Shown here piece by piece: positions 43,292 through 52,189 of a DNA stretch of 64,000 bases (position 1 is its first letter; every line of letters starts with the position of its first letter). Below the pieces are notes generated by a model that was not told the DNA's origin, did not search any database, and worked only from the letters and a program-made list of their open reading frames with translations. Origin of the DNA: Nitricoxidireducens sp046726235 (lineage in GTDB: Bacteria; Pseudomonadota; Gammaproteobacteria; Burkholderiales; Rhodocyclaceae); NCBI GenBank assembly GCA_046726235.1, contig JBKPAD010000005.1, positions 124,001 through 188,000 on the forward strand. The letters run 5' to 3'. The position numbers were made by a program, and so were the translations under genes.

Positions 43292-43723
43292 ATGCAAAAC
43301 AATACAGGCGCCTTGCCGACGCCGACGATCGGTCGCCGGCTTGCCAGCATGATCTACGATGCCCTGCTCTTGATCGGGGTTTCGTTCTTCGGCTTCATGG
43401 CGCCGAACATCGTGCTCGGGGTGGTCTTCGAGTACATGCTGCCGCAGGGATTCCTGCTGCTGAATCTGATCGGCGTGGTCGCCGTCTATTTCCTCTGGTT
43501 CTGGTCGCGCCGGCGGCAAACGCTGGCGATGCGCACCTGGAAGATAGAACTCCGCTCCGCGGACGGCGGACCGCCGGCGATCGATCAGATGCTGCTGCGC
43601 TTCATGCTGGCGTGGCCGAGCCTGTTCGTCTTCGGCATCGGCATCTTCTGGGCGTTGATCGACCGCGACCGCCAGTTCCTGCACGACCGCCTCTCGGGCA
43701 CACGTCTGGTCTTCACCGGCTGA
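43292..43723 (+). CDS. RDD family membrane protein
   Basis: This 143-residue protein has RRLASMIYDALLLIGVSFFGFM at the start and the RDD-type RTWKIELRSADGGPPAIDQMLLRF, with three to four transmembrane segments and DRDRQFLHDRLSGTRLV at the end. The ATG is 2 bp after the DUF3106 stop, so it is the fourth gene of the sigma operon. RDD proteins are poorly understood transport-like membrane proteins. Confidence 0.85.
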   Translation: MQNNTGALPTPTIGRRLASMIYDALLLIGVSFFGFMAPNIVLGVVFEYMLPQGFLLLNLIGVVAVYFLWFWSRRRQTLAMRTWKIELRSADGGPPAIDQMLLRFMLAWPSLFVFGIGIFWALIDRDRQFLHDRLSGTRLVFTG

Positions 43724-43727
43724 AGCG

Positions 43728-44813
43728 TCAGCGGCGCTCGACCCACCACATCATCCCGCCGGCGGCGAGAAGGAACAGCAGGCTCGGCGTGATGGCGGCG
43801 AAGAACGGCCGCCAGTTGTTGATGACCCCGAGGTGCGAGAACAGGCCGTTCAGCATGTGGAAGGTGATGCCGATCATGACTCCCGCGAACACCTTGATGC
43901 TGACTGCCGTCATGCGGTCATGCGAGTAGGCGAAAGGCAGCGCGAGCGCCATCATCACCAGCGTCGCCAGCGGATAGATGAGCTTCTTCCACAACGCGAT
44001 GTCGTAGCGCTGCGTCTTCTGCTGGTTGTCCGCGAGATGGCGGATGTAGCGGTACAGCGTCACCACCGACATGCGGTCCGGCACCACCATCAGCACGGAA
44101 AGGATGTCCGGATTCAGGTTCGAGCGCCACTCGGCTTCCGGCACCCTGACGACACGCGCGCCGCGCTCCTCGAACAGCGTCTGCACGACGTCCTGCAGCT
44201 TCCATTGCCCCGGCGGGGTGAACTGCCCGCTCGCAGCCTCGCTGATCGAGCGCAGCTGGTAGCCGGGGTCGAACTCATAGACGCGGATCTGGCGCAGGCT
44301 GGCGTCGGGCAGCACTTCGCGCACATTGACGAAGGACAGCTCGTCCTTCACCCAGAGCCCCGACCGGAACTCCTGTGCCACCAGCGCGCTCGTCGCCTTG
44401 AGCCGCAGTTGCTGCGCGGCCTTCTCGGCCGGCGGCGCGATGAATTCGCCGAAGACGAATGTCAGGACGACGAACACGATGCCCAGCTTGGCGAGGCTCT
44501 GCAGCATGTCCCGCGTGGACAACCCCGAGGCGCGCAGCACCGTGATCTCCGAGTGGCGAGCCAGCAGCGTCAGCGCGTAGAGCGTGCCGATGAGGACCGC
44601 GATCGGAAACAGTTCATACACTCGCCCCGGCATGGTCAGGGTGACGTAGACCAGCGCATCCTGGAATTCGTAGCCGCCCTTGCCCAGGTCCTGGAACTCG
44701 TGGATCAGGTCGAAGAACGCGAACAGCGCCAGGAATGCCGCCAGCACCAGCGCGGTCGCCGAGTAGAGCTCGCGCGCCAAGTAACGCTCGTAGAGCTTGA
44801 GCTTGCGGTTCAC
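43728..44813 (-). CDS. lptG: LPS export ABC permease LptG
   Basis: LptG with LptF forms the membrane part of the LPS extractor driven by LptB. This 361-residue protein has LYERYLARELYSATALVLAAFLALFAFFDLIHE, the YELFPIAVLIGTLYAL coupling region, a periplasmic beta-jellyroll (about 130-260) and C-terminal TM helices with KVFAGVMIGITFHMLN. The start is GTG at 44813, overlapping the lptF stop by 4 bp (GTGA); another GTG lies two codons earlier. It converges on the RDD gene. Confidence 0.93.
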   Translation of the reverse strand: MNRKLKLYERYLARELYSATALVLAAFLALFAFFDLIHEFQDLGKGGYEFQDALVYVTLTMPGRVYELFPIAVLIGTLYALTLLARHSEITVLRASGLSTRDMLQSLAKLGIVFVVLTFVFGEFIAPPAEKAAQQLRLKATSALVAQEFRSGLWVKDELSFVNVREVLPDASLRQIRVYEFDPGYQLRSISEAASGQFTPPGQWKLQDVVQTLFEERGARVVRVPEAEWRSNLNPDILSVLMVVPDRMSVVTLYRYIRHLADNQQKTQRYDIALWKKLIYPLATLVMMALALPFAYSHDRMTAVSIKVFAGVMIGITFHMLNGLFSHLGVINNWRPFFAAITPSLLFLLAAGGMMWWVERR

Positions 44814-45889
44814 CGCCACAGGCGCCCCCACGAGAGCACGTAGACTCGGCGCGAGAACAGCAGGAGCAGCGCGCCGAACATGACCAGGTGCACCAGCCAG
44901 ACGCCGATGCCGAAGCTGATCCTGCCCTGGATGACCCACGCCTGGCTGAGGCTGAGCAGGTTGCTGTAGATCATGTACGTCAGCAGCGCGAATATCAGGT
45001 TGTTCGTGCGCCCCGCGCGCGGATTGACGAAAGACAGCGGGATCGCGAGCAGCGCAAGGTTCAGCGCGGCGAGCGGAATGCCAATGCGCCAGAGCAGTTC
45101 CGCCAGATTGGGTGGCGTCGGGCTGCGCACGAGCTCCAGGACCGACAGGTTCTTCGGGCTCTCCTCGATGCCGCGCGCCTCCTTGGTCTCCGTACGCACC
45201 GCGTAGCGCTCGAACTCCATCACGCGATACTCGGCCGTTCCCGCCTTGCCCTCATAGCGCCGCCCCTTGTCGAGCACGAGGAACTTGTCGCCGTTGGGCA
45301 TGACCTCGCTGTGACCCGTCGCAGCGGCCATGATGCCGAGCCGGCCGTGCTGGAACGAGCTGATGAAGACGTTCCTGACCCGTCCCTCCTCGCCCGCGAC
45401 GGCCTCGACGAAAAACACGCGCTCCGCGTTCGCCGACTCGTTGAACGAACCCGGCGCCACGCGCGAGGCGTCGTCGCGCTGGTCCATCTGCTGGCGATAC
45501 TCGGTGCTCTTGTTCAGCGCCCAAGGCGACAGGAACAGCGACAGCACCGTGATGGCGCCGACCATCGGCAAGGCGAACCTCAGCACCGGGCGCACCCATG
45601 CCGTCAGCGATTGTCCGGCGGAAAACCATACCGCCATCTCGGAATCGCGATAAGAACGCGACAAGGTCAGCAAAACTGCAATGAACAGCGTCAGCGACAG
45701 CAGGACCGGCAGGTAGTTGATGGCGCCGAAGCCCAGCAGCGCCACCACGGACTCCGAAGCGATCTTGCCCCCGGCCGCCTGGCCGAGCAGGCGGATCAGC
45801 TGCGTGGTCAGCAGCACCGCAAAAAGTGCCACAAAGACTGCGCCCGCCGTCTGCGAAAACTCTCTCAGGGCGGCACGCTGGAAGATCAT
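44810..45889 (-). CDS. lptF: LPS export ABC permease LptF
   Basis: This 359-residue protein has the LptF start (MIFQRAALREFSQTAGAVFVALFAVLLTTQLIRLLG) and three N-terminal and three C-terminal TM helices. A periplasmic jellyroll domain lies between (about 130-250), with NERVFFVEAV-like AERVFFVEAVAG. It pairs with LptG downstream. It is divergent from pepA, the usual betaproteobacterial order. Confidence 0.94.
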   Translation of the reverse strand: MIFQRAALREFSQTAGAVFVALFAVLLTTQLIRLLGQAAGGKIASESVVALLGFGAINYLPVLLSLTLFIAVLLTLSRSYRDSEMAVWFSAGQSLTAWVRPVLRFALPMVGAITVLSLFLSPWALNKSTEYRQQMDQRDDASRVAPGSFNESANAERVFFVEAVAGEEGRVRNVFISSFQHGRLGIMAAATGHSEVMPNGDKFLVLDKGRRYEGKAGTAEYRVMEFERYAVRTETKEARGIEESPKNLSVLELVRSPTPPNLAELLWRIGIPLAALNLALLAIPLSFVNPRAGRTNNLIFALLTYMIYSNLLSLSQAWVIQGRISFGIGVWLVHLVMFGALLLLFSRRVYVLSWGRLWR

Positions 45890-45990
45890 CGGGACTTTGA
45901 CTTCTGTCGAAAACTTGGGGAATAATGGCGCGAACGGCTCACAGACAGAAAAACTGGGCTTTTCCCCAATGGAACCCGAAGGAGCAGCAC

Positions 45991-47493
45991 GTGGAATTTA
46001 GCATAAAGAGCGGCAGCCCGGAGAAGCAGCGCAGCGCCTGCGTGGTCGTCGGCGTGTTCGAACCGCGCAAGCTTTCGGTTCCCGCCGAAGTCATCGACAA
46101 CGCCGCCCGCAACCATCTTTCCGACCTGCTTCGCCGCGGCGACATGGAGGGCAAGGCGGGTTCGACGCTGCTCCTGCACAACGTGCCGGGAACCGAGGCC
46201 GATCGCGTGCTCCTCGTAGGACTCGGCAAGGAAAAAGAGTTCCGCGAAAAGGAATACCGCAACGCCATCGCCACCGCCGTGCGCACGCTGAACGAGACCG
46301 GCGGCTTCGACGGCACCATCTACCTGACCGAACTCGTCGTCAAGAAGCGCGACGTCGCCTGGCGCATCCGTCAGGCGACGATGGTCGCGCTCGAGACGCT
46401 CTACCGCTTCGACCAGATGAAGTCCAAGAAGGACGAGGTGCGCCGTCCGCTGCGCAAGCTGACGTTCTGCGTCGAACGGCGCAACGAGCTCGAGATCGCC
46501 GAACAGGCGCTCGCCGAAGGCCACGCCATCGCGGCCGGCATGGCGACGATGAAGAACCTCGCCAACCTGCCGGGCAACATCTGCACGCCGGCCTACCTCG
46601 CCGAACAGGCGCAGGCGATGGCGGCCGAGTACAAGCTCGATTGCGAAATCCTCGAACGCGAGGAGATGAAGAAGCTCGGCATGGAGACGCTGCTCTCCGT
46701 GGCGCGCGGCTCGCACCAGCCGCCGAAGCTGATCGTGCTCAAGTACCACGGCGGCAAGAAGGACGCCAAGCCCTATGTGCTCGTCGGCAAGGGCGTCACC
46801 TTCGACTCCGGCGGCATCTCGCTGAAGCCGGCGCCGGAAATGGACGAGATGAAATTCGACATGTCGGGCGCCGCCAGCGTGCTCGGCACGATGCAGGCCA
46901 TCGCCAGCATGAAGCTGCCCCTGAACGTCGTGGCCGTGATCCCGGCCACCGAGAACATGCCGGGCGGCGGGGCGACCAAGCCCGGCGACATCGTCACCTC
47001 GATGTCCGGCCAGACCGTCGAGATCCTCAACACCGACGCCGAGGGCCGGCTGATCCTGTGCGACGCGCTGACCTACGCCGAGCGCTTCGATCCCGAGTGC
47101 GTCGTCGACGTCGCGACCTTGACCGGCGCCTGCGTGATCGCGCTCGGCCACGTCGTCACCGGCCTGCTGGCCAACAACGACGCGCTCGCCCGCAAGCTGC
47201 TCGACGCCGGCCAGGAGGCCTACGACCGGGCGTGGCAGATGCCGCTGTGGGATGACTATCAGGAACAGCTGCAGAGCAACTTCGCCGACATCGCCAACAT
47301 CGGCGGACGCCCGGCCGGGACGATCACCGCCGCCTGCTTCCTCTCCCGCTTCACCAAGAAGTACGAGTGGGCGCACCTCGACATCGCCGGCACCGCCTGG
47401 CGCTCGGGCAAGGACAAGGGCTCGACGGGCCGCCCCGTCCCGCTGCTGACGCACTTCCTGATGGCAAGAGCCGAAGAGGCCAAGGCAGCATGA
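45991..47493 (+). CDS. pepA: Leucyl aminopeptidase (cytosol aminopeptidase)
   Basis: PepA is a hexameric dimetal M17 exopeptidase that removes N-terminal residues. The 500-residue sequence has VGKGVTFDSGGISLKP (metal/catalytic Lys and Asp), KFDMSGAASVLG, the signature NTDAEGRLILCDAL and DVATLTGACVIALG. The start is GTG at 45991, preceded by GAAGGAG; the upstream ATG at 45925 adds 22 unlike residues. The stop overlaps holC by 4 bp. Confidence 0.95.
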   Translation: MEFSIKSGSPEKQRSACVVVGVFEPRKLSVPAEVIDNAARNHLSDLLRRGDMEGKAGSTLLLHNVPGTEADRVLLVGLGKEKEFREKEYRNAIATAVRTLNETGGFDGTIYLTELVVKKRDVAWRIRQATMVALETLYRFDQMKSKKDEVRRPLRKLTFCVERRNELEIAEQALAEGHAIAAGMATMKNLANLPGNICTPAYLAEQAQAMAAEYKLDCEILEREEMKKLGMETLLSVARGSHQPPKLIVLKYHGGKKDAKPYVLVGKGVTFDSGGISLKPAPEMDEMKFDMSGAASVLGTMQAIASMKLPLNVVAVIPATENMPGGGATKPGDIVTSMSGQTVEILNTDAEGRLILCDALTYAERFDPECVVDVATLTGACVIALGHVVTGLLANNDALARKLLDAGQEAYDRAWQMPLWDDYQEQLQSNFADIANIGGRPAGTITAACFLSRFTKKYEWAHLDIAGTAWRSGKDKGSTGRPVPLLTHFLMARAEEAKAA

Positions 47494-47915
47494 CGCGCAT
47501 CGACTTCTACTCGAATGCCGGCGACCGCCTCCAGGCGGCGTGCTCGTGGCTCGCCGCGAACTGGCGCGAGAAGAAGTCGACGGTCGTGTTCGCACCCGAG
47601 GCGGACGTCGCCGAGCGCCTCGACCGCATGCTCTGGATCCAGCCGGCGACCGGCTTCCTGCCCCATTGCGACGCTGGTGACAAGCTTGCCGCCGAGACGC
47701 CGGTGCTGATCGCGCGCCGGATGGAGGACGTCGGCCACGATGCCTGCCTGCTGAACCTCAGCGACGACATCCCGGCCGGCTTCTCGCGCTTCGAGGAACT
47801 CGTCGAAATCATCAGCACCGAAGATGGCGTGCGCCTGCCGGCGCGCGAGCGCTTCCGCTTCTACCGCGAGCGCGGCTATGCGCTCGAGAACCACAACGTC
47901 GCGGACGGCTTCTGA
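47490..47915 (+). CDS. holC: DNA polymerase III chi subunit
   Basis: This 141-residue protein matches HolC: TRIDFYSNAGDRLQAACSWLAANW, LDRMLWIQPATGFLPHC and the terminal RFRFYRERGYALENH. Chi links the clamp loader to SSB. It overlaps pepA by 4 bp in the usual pepA-holC-valS order, with one small gene between it and valS. Confidence 0.9.
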   Translation: MTRIDFYSNAGDRLQAACSWLAANWREKKSTVVFAPEADVAERLDRMLWIQPATGFLPHCDAGDKLAAETPVLIARRMEDVGHDACLLNLSDDIPAGFSRFEELVEIISTEDGVRLPARERFRFYRERGYALENHNVADGF

Positions 47916-47916
47916 C

Positions 47917-48312
47917 GTGGCCGCCAACGACGACGACGTCCTGCAGAAAGCCGACGCCTTCATGCGCCGGCATCGCGTCTTCGTCGCCGGTGCCGCTGCG
48001 CCGGTGGAGGAAGACGTCGAAGAGCCCGCCGCTGAAGACGAGGCCGACATCCCGGTACTGACCGAGGTCGTCGCCGGCGAAATCGCCGGCCCTCCCGCGC
48101 CCGCCGTGGACCCGACAGTGCTGCAGGCCGCCCTCGCCGCCGAGCTCGATACCTGGCTCGACGAGCAGCTTCCCGCGCATGTCATGCGCGTCATGGACGG
48201 CATCACCGACCAGATGATCGGCCAGCTGTCCGAAAAGGCGCGCGGCGAGTTGCTGCCACGCCTGCAGGCACGCCTGGAAGCCTTGCCGGATCAGGGCTCC
48301 AACGAGGTTTGA
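47917..48312 (+). CDS. Hypothetical acidic protein between holC and valS
   Basis: This 131-residue protein starts at GTG 47917, one base after the holC stop. It has an acidic, Ala/Glu-rich N-terminal half with VLQKADAFMRRHRVFVAG and a C-terminal helix LDTWLDEQLPAHVMRVMDGITDQMIGQLSEKARGELLPRLQARLEAL. Similar small genes of unknown role occur between holC and valS in betaproteobacteria. No motif for activity is visible. Confidence 0.75.
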   Translation: MAANDDDVLQKADAFMRRHRVFVAGAAAPVEEDVEEPAAEDEADIPVLTEVVAGEIAGPPAPAVDPTVLQAALAAELDTWLDEQLPAHVMRVMDGITDQMIGQLSEKARGELLPRLQARLEALPDQGSNEV

Positions 48313-48380
48313 AGCGGTCGGCGCGGGTATAATCCCGCCCTTCGCGCCGGGTCTCCGGCGGACCCACTTCCGAACGATTC

Positions 48381-51209
48381 ATGGAACTCGCAAAAAGCTT
48401 CGAGCCGGCCGACATCGAGCGCCGCTGGTATCCCCTGTGGGAATCGCGCGGCTATTTCGCCGCCGGCCTCGACACGACGAAGAACGACAACTTCTGCATC
48501 CTGCTGCCGCCGCCGAACGTCACCGGCACGCTGCACATGGGCCACGGCTTCAACCAGACGCTGATGGACGCGCTGACGCGCTACCACCGCATGCGCGGCG
48601 ACAACACGCTCTGGCAGCCGGGTACGGACCACGCCGGCATCGCGACGCAGATCGTCGTCGAGCGGCAACTCGATGCGCAGGGCGTGTCGCGCCATGACCT
48701 CGGCCGCGAGAAGTTCCTCGAGAAAGTCTGGGAGTGGAAGGAGTACTCGGGCGGCACGATCACCAAACAGATGCGCCGCCTGGGCACCTCGCCCGACTGG
48801 GACCGCGAGCGCTTCACGATGGACGCCGGCCTGTCGAAGATCGTTACCGAGACCTTCGTCCGCCTCTACAAGGAAGGCCTGATCTACCGCGGCAAGCGCC
48901 TCGTTAACTGGGACCCGAAGCTGCTCACCGCCGTCTCCGACCTCGAAGTCGTCAGCGAGGAAGAGAACGGATCGATGTGGGAGATCCGCTACCCGTTCGT
49001 CGACGGCGGCGGACACCTCGTCGTCGCCACGACGCGCCCCGAGACCATGCTCGGCGACGTCGCCGTCGCCGTGAATCCCGAGGACGAGCGTTACCAGCAC
49101 CTGATCGGCAAGCAGGTCAAGCTGCCGCTCACCGACCGCACGATCCCGATCATCGCCGATGCTTACGTCGACAAGGAGTTCGGCACCGGCTGCGTCAAGA
49201 TCACGCCGGCGCACGACTTCAACGACTGGCAGGTCGGCCATCGCCACGGCCTGGCGCCGATCTCCATCTTCACGCTCGACGCGCGCATCAACGAGCACGG
49301 CCCGGAGAAGTATCGCGGCATGGATCGCTACGACGCGCGCAAGGCGATCGTCGCCGACCTCGAAGCACAAGGCCTGCTCGAGAGCGTCAAGCCACACAAG
49401 CTGATGGTGCCGCGCGGCGACCGTACCAACGCCGTGATCGAGCCGATGCTGACCGACCAGTGGTTCGTCGCCATGAGCAAGCCGGGCGCGAACGGCAAGA
49501 GCATCGCCGGCCAGGCGCTCGAATGCGTCGCCAGCGGCGAGATCAAGTTCGTGCCCGAGAACTGGGTCAACACCTACAACCAGTGGCTCAACAACATCCA
49601 GGACTGGTGCATCTCGCGCCAGCTCTGGTGGGGTCACCAGATTCCGGCCTGGTATTCGGACGACGGTCGCTATTACGTTGCCCACGACGAGGCCGAAGCC
49701 TACGCCCAGGCGAAGCAGGACGGCTACACCGGCGGCCTCACGCGCGATCCCGACGTGCTCGACACCTGGTACTCGTCCGCGCTGTGGCCGTTCTCGACAC
49801 TCGACTGGACGCCCGAGTGGCCGGCGAAGTCGAACCCGGCGCTCGACCTCTACCTGCCATCGACCGTGCTCGTCACCGGCTTCGACATCATCTTCTTCTG
49901 GGTGGCACGCATGGTCATGATGACCAAGCACATCACCGGCAAGATCCCCTTCAAGCACGTCTATGTGCACGGCCTGATCCGCGATGCGGAAGGCCAGAAG
50001 ATGAGCAAGTCGAAGGGCAACGTGCTCGACCCGATCGACCTCATCGACGGCATCGCGCTCGAAGACCTGATCAAGAAGCGCACCACCGGCCTGATGAATC
50101 CGAAGCAGGCCGAGCAGATCGAGAAGCGCACGCGCAAGGAGTACCCCAACGGCATCCCCGGCTTCGGCACCGACGCCCTGCGCTTCACCTTCGCCTCGCT
50201 CGCCAGCCCGGGCCGCGACATCAAGTTCGACATGCAGCGCTGCGAGGGCTATCGCAACTTCTGCAACAAGCTGTGGAACGCCACGCGCTTCGTGCTGATG
50301 AACTGCGAAGGCAAGGACTGCGGCATCGCCGCGCAGCAGGGCGGCGAGTCGTGCAAGACGGGCTATCTCGACTTCTCGCCGGCCGACCGCTGGATCGTCA
50401 GCCGGCTGCAGCGCGTCGAGGCCGAAGTCGAAAAGCACTACGCCGACTACCGCTTCGACCTGCTCGCCAAGGCGATCTACGAGTTCGTCTGGGACGAATA
50501 CTGCGACTGGTACCTCGAACTCGCCAAGGTCCAGATCCAGAAAGGCACCGACGCGCAGCAGCGCGCGACGCGGCGCACGCTGGTGCGCGTGCTCGAGAGG
50601 ACGTTGCGCCTCGCCCACCCGCTGATTCCCTTCATCACGGAAGAACTCTGGCAGACCGTCGCGCAAGTCGCCGGCCGCGCCAAGGGCGACGGCTCGGAGT
50701 CGCTGATGCAGCAAGCCTACCCGAAGGCCGACCTCGCGCGCTGCGACGCCGAGGCCGAGGCATGGGTGGGCACGCTCAAGTCGATGATCAACGCCTGCCG
50801 CAGCCTGCGCGGCGAGATGAACCTGTCACCCGCGCAAAAGGTTCCGCTCGTCGCGGCCGGCGACAAGACAGCCGTCGAAGCCTACGCGCCCTACCTCGCA
50901 GCGCTCGCCCGGCTGGCCGAAGTCACCGCCAGCGGCGACGTCCTGCCCGACTCGGACGCCCCGGTCCAGATCGTCGGCGACTTCCGCCTGATGCTCAAGA
51001 TCGAAATCGACGTCGCCGCCGAGAAGGAACGCCTCGGCAAGGAGATCGCGCGCATCGAGGGCGAGATCGTCAAGGCCGAGAAGAAGCTGGCGACGCCGAG
51101 CTTCGTCGAACGCGCGCCGGCGACTGTGGTGGCGCAGGAGCGCGAGCGGCTGACGGGCTTCGTGGGCCTACTGGACAAGCTCAAGGCGCAGGCGGCCCGG
51201 CTCGGATAA
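48381..51209 (+). CDS. valS: Valyl-tRNA synthetase
   Basis: This 942-residue class I synthetase has the HIGH motif in PPNVTGTLHMGHGF (about residues 43-56), an editing domain, DWCISRQLWWGHQIPAW, and the KMSKS motif in KMSKSKGNVLDPIDLI (about 540). The C-terminal coiled coil (EKERLGKEIARIEGEIVKAEKKL) is typical of ValS. ATG 48381 is the family start. It ends 26 bp before the convergent secreted-protein gene. Confidence 0.97.
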   Translation: MELAKSFEPADIERRWYPLWESRGYFAAGLDTTKNDNFCILLPPPNVTGTLHMGHGFNQTLMDALTRYHRMRGDNTLWQPGTDHAGIATQIVVERQLDAQGVSRHDLGREKFLEKVWEWKEYSGGTITKQMRRLGTSPDWDRERFTMDAGLSKIVTETFVRLYKEGLIYRGKRLVNWDPKLLTAVSDLEVVSEEENGSMWEIRYPFVDGGGHLVVATTRPETMLGDVAVAVNPEDERYQHLIGKQVKLPLTDRTIPIIADAYVDKEFGTGCVKITPAHDFNDWQVGHRHGLAPISIFTLDARINEHGPEKYRGMDRYDARKAIVADLEAQGLLESVKPHKLMVPRGDRTNAVIEPMLTDQWFVAMSKPGANGKSIAGQALECVASGEIKFVPENWVNTYNQWLNNIQDWCISRQLWWGHQIPAWYSDDGRYYVAHDEAEAYAQAKQDGYTGGLTRDPDVLDTWYSSALWPFSTLDWTPEWPAKSNPALDLYLPSTVLVTGFDIIFFWVARMVMMTKHITGKIPFKHVYVHGLIRDAEGQKMSKSKGNVLDPIDLIDGIALEDLIKKRTTGLMNPKQAEQIEKRTRKEYPNGIPGFGTDALRFTFASLASPGRDIKFDMQRCEGYRNFCNKLWNATRFVLMNCEGKDCGIAAQQGGESCKTGYLDFSPADRWIVSRLQRVEAEVEKHYADYRFDLLAKAIYEFVWDEYCDWYLELAKVQIQKGTDAQQRATRRTLVRVLERTLRLAHPLIPFITEELWQTVAQVAGRAKGDGSESLMQQAYPKADLARCDAEAEAWVGTLKSMINACRSLRGEMNLSPAQKVPLVAAGDKTAVEAYAPYLAALARLAEVTASGDVLPDSDAPVQIVGDFRLMLKIEIDVAAEKERLGKEIARIEGEIVKAEKKLATPSFVERAPATVVAQERERLTGFVGLLDKLKAQAARLG

Positions 51210-51234
51210 GCCGGGCCAGAGGTGGTAGGCGCCG

Positions 51235-52107
51235 CTATTCGGCGACGCCCGCCACCGCCTGCATCATCTTCATGGTGGTGTCGGGGTGATTGCTGATGCC
51301 CATGAACTGGCCCATGCCGAGTTCGGGCCACGCCAGCGCGGTGCGGAAGCGGCCGTAGAGCGACATCACCTTCTTGTCGACGACGAACACTTCCCACGGC
51401 AGGGCGGCGACGTGGTCGGCGCCGATCTTGACCGCCCACCAGCTCTCGCCGTAATTGGAGTCGTTGGTAGCGACGCCGAACACCGCCAGTTTCTTGTCAG
51501 GCATGGCGATCTCGTAGACCTTGGACGTATGGGCGACGCCCTTCGCCAGGTTGTCGCGCACGGCCTTCAGTGCTTCGTCAAAGCTGGCGTATTCCTTGAG
51601 CTCGCTGCGCTCGTCGAAGTACTCCATGCCGAACATGTAGTGGTACTTCGGCAGTTCCTCCGCCTTGACGTCGCCGCCGAAGGGCTTGCCGGCACCCAAT
51701 GCCTTTTCGAGCTTGGCTGCCGCCGCTTTCGAGGCTCCCTCGATCTTCGGATAGTCCTTGCGGACGTAGCCGCGTCCCCAATACTCGAGATTGAGGTAAG
51801 AAACCGTGCCGTCGGCCGCAACACCGACGCGAATCGGCACCGCAACCACCGCTGAGCCGCCGACCGACTTGAGGGCATCGGTTAGGCCAGCCTCAGTTGC
51901 AACGATGCTGCCGTGGCCGGAATGCCCTTTCAATGTGTGGCGCCCGATCACGGCGAAGCCGCCTGCCGTAAGTTTCTGCTCAACGGCCGCCATCGCCGAC
52001 TTGAGGTCGCCGGCGGTGACCTTGGTGTCCGAAGCAACGTACGGTTGAACGGCCTGCGCCGACCATGAGGCGAGGACGCAAGCCACGGCAAGAAGATATT
52101 TTTTCAT
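51235..52107 (-). CDS. Secreted protein of unknown function (possibly DUF302-like)
   Basis: This 290-residue protein has a signal peptide (KKYLLAVACVLASWSAQA). The first mature part, AMAAVEQKLTAGGFAVIGRHTLKG, resembles the start of DUF302 domains; the rest (LNLEYWGRGYVRKDYPKIEG, YHYMFGMEYFDERSELKEY, AVKIGADHVAALPWEVFVVD) I do not recognise. It is on the same strand as and downstream of the FadL-like gene and dsrE2/tusA, so a link to sulfur handling is possible but not shown. Confidence 0.7.
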   Translation of the reverse strand: MKKYLLAVACVLASWSAQAVQPYVASDTKVTAGDLKSAMAAVEQKLTAGGFAVIGRHTLKGHSGHGSIVATEAGLTDALKSVGGSAVVAVPIRVGVAADGTVSYLNLEYWGRGYVRKDYPKIEGASKAAAAKLEKALGAGKPFGGDVKAEELPKYHYMFGMEYFDERSELKEYASFDEALKAVRDNLAKGVAHTSKVYEIAMPDKKLAVFGVATNDSNYGESWWAVKIGADHVAALPWEVFVVDKKVMSLYGRFRTALAWPELGMGQFMGISNHPDTTMKMMQAVAGVAE

Positions 52108-52141
52108 TTTGTCTCTCCGATTTCTCTCTGTTGTTGAGGCG

Positions 52142-52172
52142 AAAAAAAACCGGAAGAATCTTCCGGTTTTTT
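52142..52172. terminator. Bidirectional intrinsic terminator
   Basis: A near-perfect dyad ACCGGAA...TTCCGGT is flanked by A8 on the left and T6 on the right (52142-52172), between the FadL-like gene and the next minus-strand gene. It is an efficient terminator on both strands. Confidence 0.9.
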
Positions 52173-52189
52173 AGTGGTGCTCTTACTGA

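Noticed and set aside
48291..50714. 807-residue minus-strand open frame antisense to valS
   Set aside because: Shadow of valS codon bias; no recognisable protein.
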